A stretch of DNA of 64,000 nucleotides from Brevundimonas sp. UBA7664 (GTDB lineage Bacteria; Pseudomonadota; Alphaproteobacteria; Caulobacterales; Caulobacteraceae): assembly GCF_002483305.1 (NCBI RefSeq), contig NZ_DLHQ01000051.1, positions 574 through 64,573 on the forward strand, written 5' to 3'. Position numbers and translations under genes: made by a program. The notes below the pieces were generated by a model. That model was not told where the DNA came from and ran no database searches. It saw nothing but the letters and a program-made list of their open reading frames with translations. Positions 7,860 to 15,834 of the stretch are shown piece by piece; the first letter of the stretch is position 1, and each line of letters opens with the position of its first letter.

Positions 7860-10295
7860 ATGCAGCGTGACCGCCGCGCGCCCGATTCGGGAGTCTTGCG
7901 CCACCGGCTTCTGGCCGGTGCGGCTGTCATCGCGCTGTTGGCGCTGGCCGGAGCCGCCCGGGCGCAGGACGCGCCCGTCCCGTCCACACCGGGCGCCGAC
8001 GGGCTGACCCCGGGATCGGTCTATATCGAGGCCGATGCCGCAGGGCGGGATGGCGACGTCATCACCGCCGAGGGCGCCGGCTCCGACCGGGTCCTGGCCC
8101 GGTTCCGCAACGCGACGCTCAGGGCCGGCGCGATCAGCTACGACCTGCGCCAGGGGATCGCCACGGCCGACCGGCAGGTCGAGTTCACCGATCCCGAGGG
8201 CAATGTCGTCTTCGCCAGCCATCTGGAGCTCGACTCCGATCTCAGGGCCGGCGTGGCGGTGGATTTCGCGACCCGGTTCCGCAACGGCGCCAACCTGATG
8301 GCGGCCACCGCCGTGCGGCGGAGCGTCAACGTCAACGAGCTGAACTACGCCATCTTCACCCCCTGTCCGATCTGCGACGACGAGGGGAACGCCAGACAAC
8401 CGAGCGTCTCCATCCAGGCGGAAAAGGTGGTCCAGAACGAGGAGTTGCGCGCGATTCTGTATCGCAACGCCGTGTTCCGCGTCGGCGGGGTCCCGGTCTT
8501 CTACCTGCCCTTCTTCGCCCATCCGGATCCGACCGTCGAACGAGCCTCCGGCTTCCTCGTGCCGATCCCCAGCTATGACGAAGGGCGCGGGCTGAGCCTT
8601 GAGGTCCCCTATCTGCGGGTCGTCTCGCCGTCCGAAGACTGGCTGATCAGCCCCCAGCTGAACACGGACGTCGCCCCGTTGCTGAACCTGCAATGGCGCC
8701 GGCGCTTCGCGGACGGGACCGTCGTCGCCCGGGGCGGCTACACCTATGAGCGCAATTTCGGGGACTTTGATCTCGACGGCGACGGCGACCGCGAATCCAA
8801 CGTCAAATTCGGCGACCGGACCAGCCGGAGCTACATCCTCAGTCACGGCCGGTTCGACCCGCAAGGCCCGTGGCGCTGGGGCTTCACGGTCGAACAGGTC
8901 TCGGACAAGACCCTGTTTGACCGGTACGACGTCCGTGATCCCTATCAGGACAACGGACTCTATTACGGCGACCAGCGCCGACTGATCAGCCAGATCTACG
9001 TCGAGCGTCAGACCGCCCGCTCCTACATCTCCGTGGCGGCGTTCAGCATCCAGAGCCTGAGACTCGATCCGGCCTTCGCCGACACCGATTTCCGCGACCC
9101 GCAGGGATTCAAGGTTTTCGAGAACGAGGGGCAGTTGCCGCTTGCGGCCCCCCTGATCGAGGCGCGCTGGGAGCCGGACGGTCCCGTGTTCGGGGGCCGA
9201 CTTCGGCTGCGCGGGTCGGCGGTCTCTCTCGCTCGCGACGACTATGTCGGCGGGCCGGTGCTGCGTCCCGAGATCATACCGGCCGGCCCGACGCTCGGCC
9301 TGCCGGGGATCGACAGCCGGCGCGTCTCCGGCCAGGCGGAATGGCGCCGCACGCTGATCTCGGCCAGCGGCGTCCGGTGGGAACCGTTCATCGATGTGCG
9401 CGCCGACCTCTATTCGGTCGATGACCTTCCGCCCATGCTGGGGCTGGAAGAGGAAGCGATTTCCCGCGGCCGCGCCACGGCGGGCCTCGACATCAGCTAT
9501 CCCCTGTTCCGCCAGGTCGCGCCCGGCGCCGATCTGATCCTCGAGCCGACCGCCCAGCTATCGGCCTCGACCACCTCCGACCTCGATCCGCGCATCCCCG
9601 TCGAGGACAGCCAGACGCTGGAGCTGGACGAAAGCTCGCTGTTCCGGACCGATCGCTTCCCGGGCCATGACCTCTACGAAGGCGGCGCGCGCCTGACCCT
9701 CGGCGCCCGCGCCACCCTCCGCTGGGACCAGGGACGCCAGGCCAGCCTGTTCATCGGCCGCAGCTATCGCGCGGACGAGGAGCCCGCCTTCCTGACGCCC
9801 GTTCCGGACGCGCCGACGCAGCTCTATGACCCGTTCGGCCTGGCCGCCCAATCCTCGGACTGGGTTGTGCAGGGCAGCTTCTCGCCGTCCGACCGCATCC
9901 GCGGCTGGGGCCACGCGACGATCGACGCCTCCGGCGAAATCCGGCGGGCCGAGGCGGCGGTTGACGGACGCTGGGGACGGCGCAATCTCGCGACGGTCAG
10001 CTACATCCTCGACCAATCCAACCCCGTGCCCGGCCCGCTCAACCGCAACTATGAGTTCGTGCAATTGTCGGGACAGCAGTTCGTCTACGGCAACTGGGGC
10101 GTGACCGCCTCCGGCATCGCCGACCTGGAGCGGGACATCATCACACGGTCGGAAGTGGGCCTGCTGTTTGACGACGACTGCTTCCGATTCGAGATCGGCT
10201 ATCGACGCGACAACACCCGTGTGCGCCCGACCGGACCGTCCGAGGGCATCTATGTGCGCCTAAACCTCGCCACTTTCGGCGGTACAGGGTATTGA
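7860..10295 (+). CDS. lptD: LPS-assembly protein LptD
   Basis: Outer-membrane beta-barrel that inserts LPS into the outer leaflet with LptE. About 811 residues: signal peptide (RHRLLAGAAVIALLALAGAARAQ), an N-terminal OstA/LptA-like beta-taco around residues 40-180 (DVITAEGAGSDRVLARFRNATL, LRQGIATADRQVEFTDPEGN) with CPICDDEG, and a long C-terminal LptD barrel rich in alternating aromatics. I prefer ATG 7860; a GTG at 7848 would add four residues (MTFC). It lies between lptG and surA, and SurA is a known chaperone of LptD in other Gram-negatives. Confidence 0.94.
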   Translation: MQRDRRAPDSGVLRHRLLAGAAVIALLALAGAARAQDAPVPSTPGADGLTPGSVYIEADAAGRDGDVITAEGAGSDRVLARFRNATLRAGAISYDLRQGIATADRQVEFTDPEGNVVFASHLELDSDLRAGVAVDFATRFRNGANLMAATAVRRSVNVNELNYAIFTPCPICDDEGNARQPSVSIQAEKVVQNEELRAILYRNAVFRVGGVPVFYLPFFAHPDPTVERASGFLVPIPSYDEGRGLSLEVPYLRVVSPSEDWLISPQLNTDVAPLLNLQWRRRFADGTVVARGGYTYERNFGDFDLDGDGDRESNVKFGDRTSRSYILSHGRFDPQGPWRWGFTVEQVSDKTLFDRYDVRDPYQDNGLYYGDQRRLISQIYVERQTARSYISVAAFSIQSLRLDPAFADTDFRDPQGFKVFENEGQLPLAAPLIEARWEPDGPVFGGRLRLRGSAVSLARDDYVGGPVLRPEIIPAGPTLGLPGIDSRRVSGQAEWRRTLISASGVRWEPFIDVRADLYSVDDLPPMLGLEEEAISRGRATAGLDISYPLFRQVAPGADLILEPTAQLSASTTSDLDPRIPVEDSQTLELDESSLFRTDRFPGHDLYEGGARLTLGARATLRWDQGRQASLFIGRSYRADEEPAFLTPVPDAPTQLYDPFGLAAQSSDWVVQGSFSPSDRIRGWGHATIDASGEIRRAEAAVDGRWGRRNLATVSYILDQSNPVPGPLNRNYEFVQLSGQQFVYGNWGVTASGIADLERDIITRSEVGLLFDDDCFRFEIGYRRDNTRVRPTGPSEGIYVRLNLATFGGTGY

Positions 10296-10393
10296 CGCAG
10301 CGACGGGCGCTGGCGGCCGCGCGGCCTGGGGGCGCGCGGCTCGCAAATCCGGGGCAGAACCGGACCAGCGCCGCTTGAGGAACCAGGACTGAC

Positions 10394-11737
10394 ATGGGTT
10401 TGCAGCGTTATATGACGGGCGTGGCGATCGCCGCCCTCCTGGCCGGTTCGGCCATGGCCCAGACCGCGCCTCCGGCGCAGCCGGCGGCCGCCGGCAATCT
10501 GAATCCGGCCGCCGAAGCCGCGCCGCCGCCGGCCGCGCCGCCGGCCGCCCCGGCCTTCCAGATGTCGGACGGCATCCTGGTCACGGTCAATGACAGCGTC
10601 GTCACCGGGTTCGACCTGCGCCAGCGCATGCTGCTGCTGATCGCCATGACCCAGGTCCAGCCGACGCCCGAGAATATTCCCGCCATCCAGCAGCAGGCCC
10701 TGAATGCGCTGATCGACGAGCGGCTGCAGGCGCAGGAGCTGGCCAACTACGAGGATCTGGTCATCAGCGAGCAGGACGTCGACCAGGAGCTCGCCGCCAT
10801 GGCGCAGGAGGTCGGCGCCTCGCCGCAGGCCTATAACGAGTTCCTGATCCAGGGCGGCATTCGCCCGTCCACGCTTCGCGAGCAGGTCCGCGTTCAGCTC
10901 GGGTGGTCGCAACTGGTGGGCGGTCGTTTCCAGAGCCGCGCCCGGGTCAGCCAGGCCGCCGTCGCGGCGGCCCTGCGTCAGGTGTCCGAAGCCGCCGCCA
11001 AGAAGCAGTATCTGATCGGCGAGATCTACATCGAATCGGCCCGCGTCGGCGGTCAGCAGGCGGCGCTGAACGGCGCCAACCAGCTGGTGCAGCAGATGGT
11101 GCAGGGCGCCCCCTTCCAGGCGGTGGCCCAGCAGTTCTCGGCCGCGCCCTCCTCGACGCGCGGCGGCGACGCCGGCTGGGTCGTGGAAGGCACCATGCAG
11201 CCGGCCCTGCAGCAGGCGCTCGATCAACTGGAAGTCGGCCAGCTGTCGCGGCCGATCCCGGTCGAGGGCGGGGTCTACATCGTCTATATGCGCGACAAGC
11301 GCGACGGGGCCGCGTCGAACCTGGTGCAGATCAAGCAGGTGATGATCGAACTGCCGGAGACGGCCACCGAGGCCGAGGTGACGGCGGCGACGCAGCGGCT
11401 GGAGACCCTGCGTCCCCAGCTGACCTGCGACACCATGCTGGCCCGGGCCACGTCTGAGCAGGGTCTGCTCGGCGCCGACCTCGGCGAGGCGGATGTGCAG
11501 AACCTGGCGCCGCAATTCCAGCAGGTCGCGCGCTCGGCCGCGGTCGGTTCGGTCAGCACGCCGGTCCGGACCCCGCTGGGCGTCCATCTGCTGGGCGTCT
11601 GCGGACGCCGCGTCGGCGGGGCCGAGGCGCCCGACGCCCAGACCGTCGAGAACCAGCTGTTCCGCCAGAACCTCGCCACCCTCGGCCGCCGCTATATGCG
11701 CGACCTGCGCGAGGACGCCCTTATCGAGTACAAGTAA
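10394..11737 (+). CDS. surA: SurA-type periplasmic peptidyl-prolyl isomerase/chaperone
   Basis: A 447-residue periplasmic chaperone for outer-membrane proteins. A signal peptide (YMTGVAIAALLAGSAMAQ) is followed by an Ala/Pro-rich linker (residues 27-55), the SurA N-terminal core beginning ILVTVNDSVVTGFDLRQRM, and one parvulin-type PPIC domain near residues 205-300 (GGDAGWV, GQLSRPIPVEGGVYIVYMRDKR). A C-terminal segment with CDTM and VCGRR follows. Start ATG 10394 has AGGAC upstream. Its TAA overlaps the pdxA ATG by one base. The lptD-surA-pdxA-rsmA order is widely conserved in proteobacteria. Confidence 0.93.
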   Translation: MGLQRYMTGVAIAALLAGSAMAQTAPPAQPAAAGNLNPAAEAAPPPAAPPAAPAFQMSDGILVTVNDSVVTGFDLRQRMLLLIAMTQVQPTPENIPAIQQQALNALIDERLQAQELANYEDLVISEQDVDQELAAMAQEVGASPQAYNEFLIQGGIRPSTLREQVRVQLGWSQLVGGRFQSRARVSQAAVAAALRQVSEAAAKKQYLIGEIYIESARVGGQQAALNGANQLVQQMVQGAPFQAVAQQFSAAPSSTRGGDAGWVVEGTMQPALQQALDQLEVGQLSRPIPVEGGVYIVYMRDKRDGAASNLVQIKQVMIELPETATEAEVTAATQRLETLRPQLTCDTMLARATSEQGLLGADLGEADVQNLAPQFQQVARSAAVGSVSTPVRTPLGVHLLGVCGRRVGGAEAPDAQTVENQLFRQNLATLGRRYMRDLREDALIEYK

Positions 11738-12795
11738 TGACCGCCGGTCCCGCGCCGCTGGCCCTGTCGATGGGCGAACCGGCGGGCGTGGGACCGGAGA
11801 TCATCGCCCGGGCCTGGGTCGCGCTGAGGGCCGACGGCCCGGCCTTCGTCGTCATCGGCGACGCCGCCCTGCTGCGCGCCCAGGGCCAGCCGGTCGAGTC
11901 CGTCCTGTCCGCCGCCGACGCTGTCGCCGTGTTCGCGCGCGCCATTCCCGTGCTGGATCATCCCCTGCCCGCGCCCGTCACGTCCGGCCGTCCCGAACCG
12001 GCCAACGCCGGGGCCGTGGCCGACTGGATCGAAGAGGCGGTCGGCCTGGCCCTGTCCGGCGAGGCCTCGGGCGTCGTCACCGCCCCCATCGCCAAGGCCC
12101 CGCTCTACGCCGCCGGCTTCCGCTTTCCCGGCCATACGGAATTCATCGCTGAACTGACCGCCGACGTCCCCTTCGCCGGGACGCGCGGGCCGGTGATGAT
12201 GCTGACCGCGAAGGACCTGCGCGCCTGTCTGGTGACCATCCACGCGCCGCTGGCCGAGGTGCCGGAACTGGTCACCGCCGAACGGGTCCAGCGCACCGCT
12301 CGCGTCGTGCATGAGGCGATGAAGCGCGACTTTGGCCTCGCCGCCCCACGGCTGGCGCTGGCGGCGCTGAACCCGCACGCGGGCGAGAGCGGATCGATCG
12401 GGCTGGAGGAGATCGCGGTCCTGATCCCCGCCGCCGCCGCCCTGCGCGCCGAGGGCATCGACATCAGCGACCCCCGCCCCGCCGACACCCTGTTCCATGA
12501 CGAGGCCCGCGCGACCTATGACGCGGTGCTGTGCCTGTATCACGATCAGGCCCTGATCCCGGTCAAGACGCTGGACTTCTGGGGCGGGGTCAACACGACC
12601 CTGGGCCTGCCGGTGGTGCGGACCTCGCCGGACCACGGGACGGGGTTCGACATCGCGGGCAAGGGTCTGGCCCGGGCGGACAGTCTGATCGCGGCGGTGC
12701 GACTGGCGGGGGAGATGGCGGGGAAGAGGGTGGCTAGTGGCCAGTGGTTGGCGGGCGCCGGTGCAGTGGCGCCATCCGCGCCGCCCTTCCGCTGA
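11737..12795 (+). CDS. pdxA: 4-hydroxythreonine-4-phosphate dehydrogenase, C-terminus formed by a repeat
   Basis: NAD-dependent oxidation of 4-phosphohydroxy-L-threonine in pyridoxal 5'-phosphate synthesis. Motifs: SMGEPAGVGPEI at the N-terminus, TAPIAKAPLYAAGFRFPGHTEF, a HDEARATYDAVLCLYHDQALIPVK segment, and SPDHGTGFDIAGKGLA. The start overlaps the surA stop (TAATG). The normal family end should come shortly after AVRLAGEMAGKR (about residue 331); the last ~20 residues (VASGQWLAGAGAVAPSAPPFR) are encoded by the left arm of a palindromic repeat, so this tail is probably a late addition without function. The catalytic part is intact. Confidence 0.93.
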   Translation: MTAGPAPLALSMGEPAGVGPEIIARAWVALRADGPAFVVIGDAALLRAQGQPVESVLSAADAVAVFARAIPVLDHPLPAPVTSGRPEPANAGAVADWIEEAVGLALSGEASGVVTAPIAKAPLYAAGFRFPGHTEFIAELTADVPFAGTRGPVMMLTAKDLRACLVTIHAPLAEVPELVTAERVQRTARVVHEAMKRDFGLAAPRLALAALNPHAGESGSIGLEEIAVLIPAAAALRAEGIDISDPRPADTLFHDEARATYDAVLCLYHDQALIPVKTLDFWGGVNTTLGLPVVRTSPDHGTGFDIAGKGLARADSLIAAVRLAGEMAGKRVASGQWLAGAGAVAPSAPPFR

Positions 12796-12833
12796 CAGGC
12801 AAGCGCAATCACGAGCCACTGGCCACTAACCAC
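12730..12833. repeat. palindromic repeat element overlapping the pdxA 3' end
   Basis: Left arm 12730-12747 (GTGGCTAGTGGCCAGTGG) and right arm 12816-12833 are inverted repeats differing at one base, separated by 68 bases. The right arm continues with a CACTAAC repetition up to 12840. The left arm and spacer are translated as the tail of pdxA; the right arm lies between pdxA and rsmA. The layout resembles a small non-autonomous palindromic element. I cannot see target duplications. Confidence 0.75.
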
Positions 12834-12869
12834 TAACCACTTCTCCCGCCTCTGCCCTATGAAACACCG

Positions 12870-13694
12870 GTGACCCCCACCGACCTCCCCTCCCTCCGCG
12901 AAACGCTCGACGCCCACGGCCTGCTGGCGAAGAAGAGCTTCGGGCAGCATTTCCTGCTGGACCTGAATGTGACCCGCAAGATCGTGCGACTGGCCGGACC
13001 GTTCGAAGGGCGGGCCGTGATCGAGGTCGGGCCGGGACCCGGCGGGCTGACGCGGGCGCTGCTGGAGAGCGACGCCGGCCGGGTGGTGCTGGTCGAGAAG
13101 GATCCGCGCTTCCTGCCGCTGCTGGCCGAACTGGACGACGGGTCCGGCCGGCTGGTCGTGGTCGAGGCCGACGCCCTCAAGGTGTGCGAGGCCGAGTTGG
13201 TCGAGGGACCGGCGCATGTGGTCTCCAACCTGCCCTACAATGTCGGCACGCCGCTGCTGATCAAATGGCTGACCGGCCCGTGGACTCCCCACGCCCTGAC
13301 CCTGATGTTCCAGAAGGAAGTGGCCGAACGGATCGTCGCCGCGCCGGGGGACGACGCCTATGGCCGGCTGGCGGTGATCGCCCAGGCGGTGTGCGAGGCG
13401 CGGCTGGTCATGCACCTGCCCGCCGCCGCCTTCACGCCGCCGCCCAAGGTGGCGAGCGCCGTGGTGCATCTGGTCCCGCGCGCGGACCGGCCCGACGCCG
13501 GGACGCTGAAGCGGCTGGAGCGGGTGACGGCGGCGGCCTTCGGCCAGAGGCGCAAGATGCTGCGCTCGAGCCTGAAGACGCTGGGCGGGGCGGCGCTGTG
13601 CGAGGCGGCGGGGATCGAGCCGGACGCGCGGGCCGAGGTGGTCGACGGGGCGGGATTTCTGAGGCTGGCGGGCGCGCTCGAGGTCGTCCGCTAG
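12870..13694 (+). CDS. rsmA: 16S rRNA (adenine(1518/1519)-N6)-dimethyltransferase
   Basis: KsgA-type methyltransferase that dimethylates two adjacent adenines in 16S rRNA helix 45 during 30S maturation. A GTG start gives MTPTDLPSLRETLDAHG and then AKKSFGQHFLLD, the family N-motif. The SAM site is VIEVGPGPGGLT, the catalytic NLPY motif is in VSNLPYNVGTPLL, and FTPPPKVASAVV is the C-terminal signature. It has 274 residues and no gaps. It is last in the lptF-rsmA run, separated from pdxA by a palindromic repeat. Its 3' end overlaps the facing small gene by four bases. Confidence 0.96.
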   Translation: MTPTDLPSLRETLDAHGLLAKKSFGQHFLLDLNVTRKIVRLAGPFEGRAVIEVGPGPGGLTRALLESDAGRVVLVEKDPRFLPLLAELDDGSGRLVVVEADALKVCEAELVEGPAHVVSNLPYNVGTPLLIKWLTGPWTPHALTLMFQKEVAERIVAAPGDDAYGRLAVIAQAVCEARLVMHLPAAAFTPPPKVASAVVHLVPRADRPDAGTLKRLERVTAAAFGQRRKMLRSSLKTLGGAALCEAAGIEPDARAEVVDGAGFLRLAGALEVVR

Positions 13695-13885
13695 GCCGCG
13701 TTCTCCATCACCCGGGTCGTTGCGCGCTTGAAAGCGGCCCGGGCGTCGGCCAGGGCGGTGTAGTGACTTGGACGCGGACCGGCGAGTTCATAGGTGGTGC
13801 TGCACACCTGTCCGCTGACGCCGACCAGCTGCTGCTTGACCAGGATCCAGTCGCCGGAACGGCCCAGTTCGGTGCGAATCAGCAT
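13691..13885 (-). CDS. small conserved hypothetical protein, 64 residues
   Basis: Not recognised. ATG 13885 is preceded by GGAGGAGGG with a good spacing, which decides this start over an in-frame upstream one at 13930. The protein (MLIRTELGRSGDWILVKQQL to TRVMENAA) has no signal or membrane segment. It has one Cys, a central STTYELAGPRPSHY stretch and a C-terminal basic helix (DARAAFKRATTRV). The strong ribosome site and lack of antisense artefacts in this frame argue that it is real. It converges on rsmA, overlapping by four bases. Function unknown. Confidence 0.65.
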   Translation of the reverse strand: MLIRTELGRSGDWILVKQQLVGVSGQVCSTTYELAGPRPSHYTALADARAAFKRATTRVMENAA

Positions 13886-14200
13886 GTCAGCCCTCCTCCC
13901 GGACCGGGCGCTCGCGCTGGAACCGGCCACAATCGCGACAGTAGTATCCCTGGCGACGCTCCGACCAACTGTACGTATGCGTACAGAGCAATCGTCGTAT
14001 AAATTTCAACACCTTGCGTCTTCCCCCAACGGTCGGGCAGATGCACTCAGGATCGCTGTTCTGTCAACGGTGTTCACGCATCGGATGCGGGCCGCAGGGC
14101 CGACCCTGACGTCGGACCTGGCCGTCTCGTCTCGTCGACCCATGGCAACCGCGACGCGCCCGGAACGTTCGTCAGGTCCCCCCACAGTCGGAGACTCCGG
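13886..14200. other. 315-bp intergenic region between divergent small genes
   Basis: No ORF with coding character lies between the 64-residue gene (minus) and the host-attachment-family gene (plus). The stretch 13960-14010 is richer in A/T than its surroundings and holds a perfect dyad and a TATAAA hexamer (listed separately), so it probably contains the promoters of both genes. The remainder, 14010-14200, shows nothing I can name. Confidence 0.6.
13969..13986. promoter_or_regulatory. operator-like dyad between divergent genes
   Basis: CTGTACG-TATG-CGTACAG: seven-base perfect arms around a four-base spacer. A TATAAA hexamer follows on the plus strand about ten bases on. Its place between divergent genes suggests a dimeric regulator binding site; the regulator is unknown. 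Confidence 0.5.
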
Positions 14201-14599
14201 ATGAAACTTTCCAAAGGCACGCTCGTGGCCGTCGTCGACGGCGAGAAGCTGGCGCTGTTCGAGAACACGGGTCAGCAGGCGATCGCCCTGACCGCGAAGC
14301 CGACACCGGAGATCGCGGACCGCGCCTCCGGCGCCGCCGGCCGCATCTCCAGCGAGGCCAACCCCGACAACGACACCCAGGCCGAGGACGGCTTCGCCTT
14401 GGGCGTGACCGAGGTGCTGAACAAATGGGTGCTGACCAACAAGGTCGAACACCTGCTGGTCATCGCCGCGCCCAAGACCATGGGTCAGCTGCGCAAGGGC
14501 TGGCACAAGGAGACGGCGGCGCGGGTGGTCGGCGAGATCTCCAAGGACCTGACCGGGCATTCGACGGAGCAGATCGCGGCCGCGATCGAGAAGGCGTGA
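14201..14599 (+). CDS. host-attachment family protein (baeRF-like)
   Basis: A 132-residue soluble protein matching the family named 'protein required for attachment to host cells' (first described in plant-associated alphaproteobacteria, related to the archaeal release-factor-like baeRF group). Visible family features are the opening KGTLVAVVDGEKLALFENTG, a central SSEANPDNDTQAEDGFALGVTEVLNKW segment, and VEHLLVIAAPKTMGQLRKGWHKET near the C-terminus. There is no signal peptide, so the name should not be read as an adhesin. The gene is monocistronic; the ATG follows GGAGACTCCGG. It is followed by a hairpin repeat. Confidence 0.8.
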   Translation: MKLSKGTLVAVVDGEKLALFENTGQQAIALTAKPTPEIADRASGAAGRISSEANPDNDTQAEDGFALGVTEVLNKWVLTNKVEHLLVIAAPKTMGQLRKGWHKETAARVVGEISKDLTGHSTEQIAAAIEKA

Positions 14600-14605
14600 A
14601 GGGAG

Positions 14606-14628
14606 CCTTCTCCCCTCAAGGGAGAAGG
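14606..14628. repeat. hairpin of a dispersed palindromic repeat family (fragment)
   Basis: CCTTCTCCC-CTCAA-GGGAGAAGG, a perfect 9-bp stem directly after the host-attachment-family gene. The same stem occurs at 61607-61627 with a different loop, and a decayed form lies at 15136-15186. No T-run follows, so I class it as a repeat and not a terminator, though it could protect the 3' end. Confidence 0.7.
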
Positions 14629-14746
14629 AAACCATCGGGGCCGCAAGCGGCGTGAGACAATGAGACCTTCAGCTGGGGTGGGTGAGCGGACGCCTTGTTC
14701 GCACACCCGCCTTCGCTATCTTGCCTGCGGTGACAGCGAGGTCGTG

Positions 14747-15034
14747 ATGTTCGGATCAGGCGGGCGTTCGGGAAAAACGACTCTCCAACTCGAGAAGGAC
14801 CAGGCTTTGGTCCTGTTCGAACTGCTGTCCCGCTGGATTGACGACGCCCCGCAGCCAACACCGTCTGCCCAGTGCTTTCAGAGCCCCGCCGAGCTGGTCG
14901 TATTGAAACAGCTGGATGAAAAACTGAAAGCGACGCTTCGCGAGCCTTTCCGCACCGACTACCCCTCGATCCTCGCTGCAGCCCGTGATCGCCTCTCGGA
15001 CGAGTTTGTGGTCGGCGAAAACCTGCAGGACTAG
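14747..15034 (+). CDS. small hypothetical protein, 95 residues
   Basis: Not recognised. ATG 14747 (a GTG lies one codon upstream) opens MFGSGGRSGKTTLQLEKDQALVLFELLSRW, continues SPAELVVLKQLDEKLKATLREPFRTDYP and ends in an acidic helix with GENLQD. It has no signal peptide or membrane segment. The Leu/Glu/Lys-rich helices and amino-acid makeup look like a genuine soluble protein, and codon use is less GC3-biased than its neighbours. It sits between two repeat fragments, so it may belong to a more variable patch. Function unknown. Confidence 0.6.
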   Translation: MFGSGGRSGKTTLQLEKDQALVLFELLSRWIDDAPQPTPSAQCFQSPAELVVLKQLDEKLKATLREPFRTDYPSILAAARDRLSDEFVVGENLQD

Positions 15035-15129
15035 GCCGCGCCACCGCCGGGTCATGCTCCTCGTAGCCGATGTCGCCTTGGGGTCGGAAGCAGCGATGCC
15101 GTCGGCAGACCGGCGGTCAGTCGCTCCTG

Positions 15130-15190
15130 AGCAGGCTCACCCCTCATCCGCCCCTCCGGCGCACCTTCGCCCTCAAGCGGAGAAGAACGC
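15130..15190. repeat. decayed copy of the CCTTCTCCC palindromic repeat
   Basis: This stretch reads CCCTCATCCG, then a GC block, ACCTTCGCCC, CAAGCGGAGAAG. It aligns base by base, with several mismatches, to the reverse complement of 61607-61650 (CCCTCATCCG, ACCTTCTCCC, GGGAGAAG). It lies between the 95-residue hypothetical gene and gmk, which converge. Confidence 0.6.
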
Positions 15191-15192
15191 CG

Positions 15193-15834
15193 CTAGACCG
15201 CCTCGTTGAGCAGGGCGTCCTTGTAATTCTCGACCCAGATGTTGCGGAACCGCTTCGAGCGTTCGGCGTGATAGATGTGGGCCAGTTCGGCGTAGCTGCG
15301 GTCGAAATCGTCGTTGACGAAGACGTAGTCGAACTGGCCGCAGTGCTCGATCTCGCCCTTGGCGTTCTGGATGCGGCGCTCGATGACCTCGTCGGCGTCC
15401 TGCGAACGGGTGACGAGGCGGCGGCGGAGTTCTTCGAGGCTGGGCGGCAGGATGAAGACGCGGACGGCGTCCTCGGGGCATTTGGCGGCGATGTCGCGGG
15501 CGCCCTGCCAGTCGATGTCGAACAGGACGTCGCGGCCCTCGGACAGGGCGCGGTCGATCGGCGCGCGCGGGCTGCCGTAGCGGGCCCCGTGAACGTCGGC
15601 CCATTCGAGGAAGGCGTCGGCGTCGACGAGGCGCTGGAACTCGGCGTCATCGACGAAATGATAGTCGCGGTCGGCGACCTCGCCGGGGCGGATGGCCCGG
15701 GTGGTCATGGAAATGGACAGCTCCAGCCCGCCGTGGTCAGCCATCAGGCGGCGGCACAGGCTGGTCTTGCCGGCCCCCGAGGGGCTGGCCACGATCAGCA
15801 GGACGCCGCGGCGGGGGTGGCGTTCATTCGACAT
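15193..15834 (-). CDS. gmk: guanylate kinase
   Basis: Phosphorylates GMP to GDP with ATP. A P-loop SPSGAGKTS sits at residues 17-25, TTRAIRPGEVADRDYHFV is the GMP-binding block, and DIDWQGARDI and RIQNAKGEIEH follow. It has 213 residues, normal for the family. It overlaps yicC by 11 bases on the same strand; yicC-gmk adjacency is common in alphaproteobacteria. It is the last gene of the fab-mltG-yicC-gmk run. Confidence 0.97.
   Translation of the reverse strand: MSNERHPRRGVLLIVASPSGAGKTSLCRRLMADHGGLELSISMTTRAIRPGEVADRDYHFVDDAEFQRLVDADAFLEWADVHGARYGSPRAPIDRALSEGRDVLFDIDWQGARDIAAKCPEDAVRVFILPPSLEELRRRLVTRSQDADEVIERRIQNAKGEIEHCGQFDYVFVNDDFDRSYAELAHIYHAERSKRFRNIWVENYKDALLNEAV

Noticed and set aside
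14201..14599. Reading 'host attachment' as evidence of a phage or symbiosis island
   Set aside because: The name is historical; the protein is soluble and there are no phage, integrase or secretion genes nearby.
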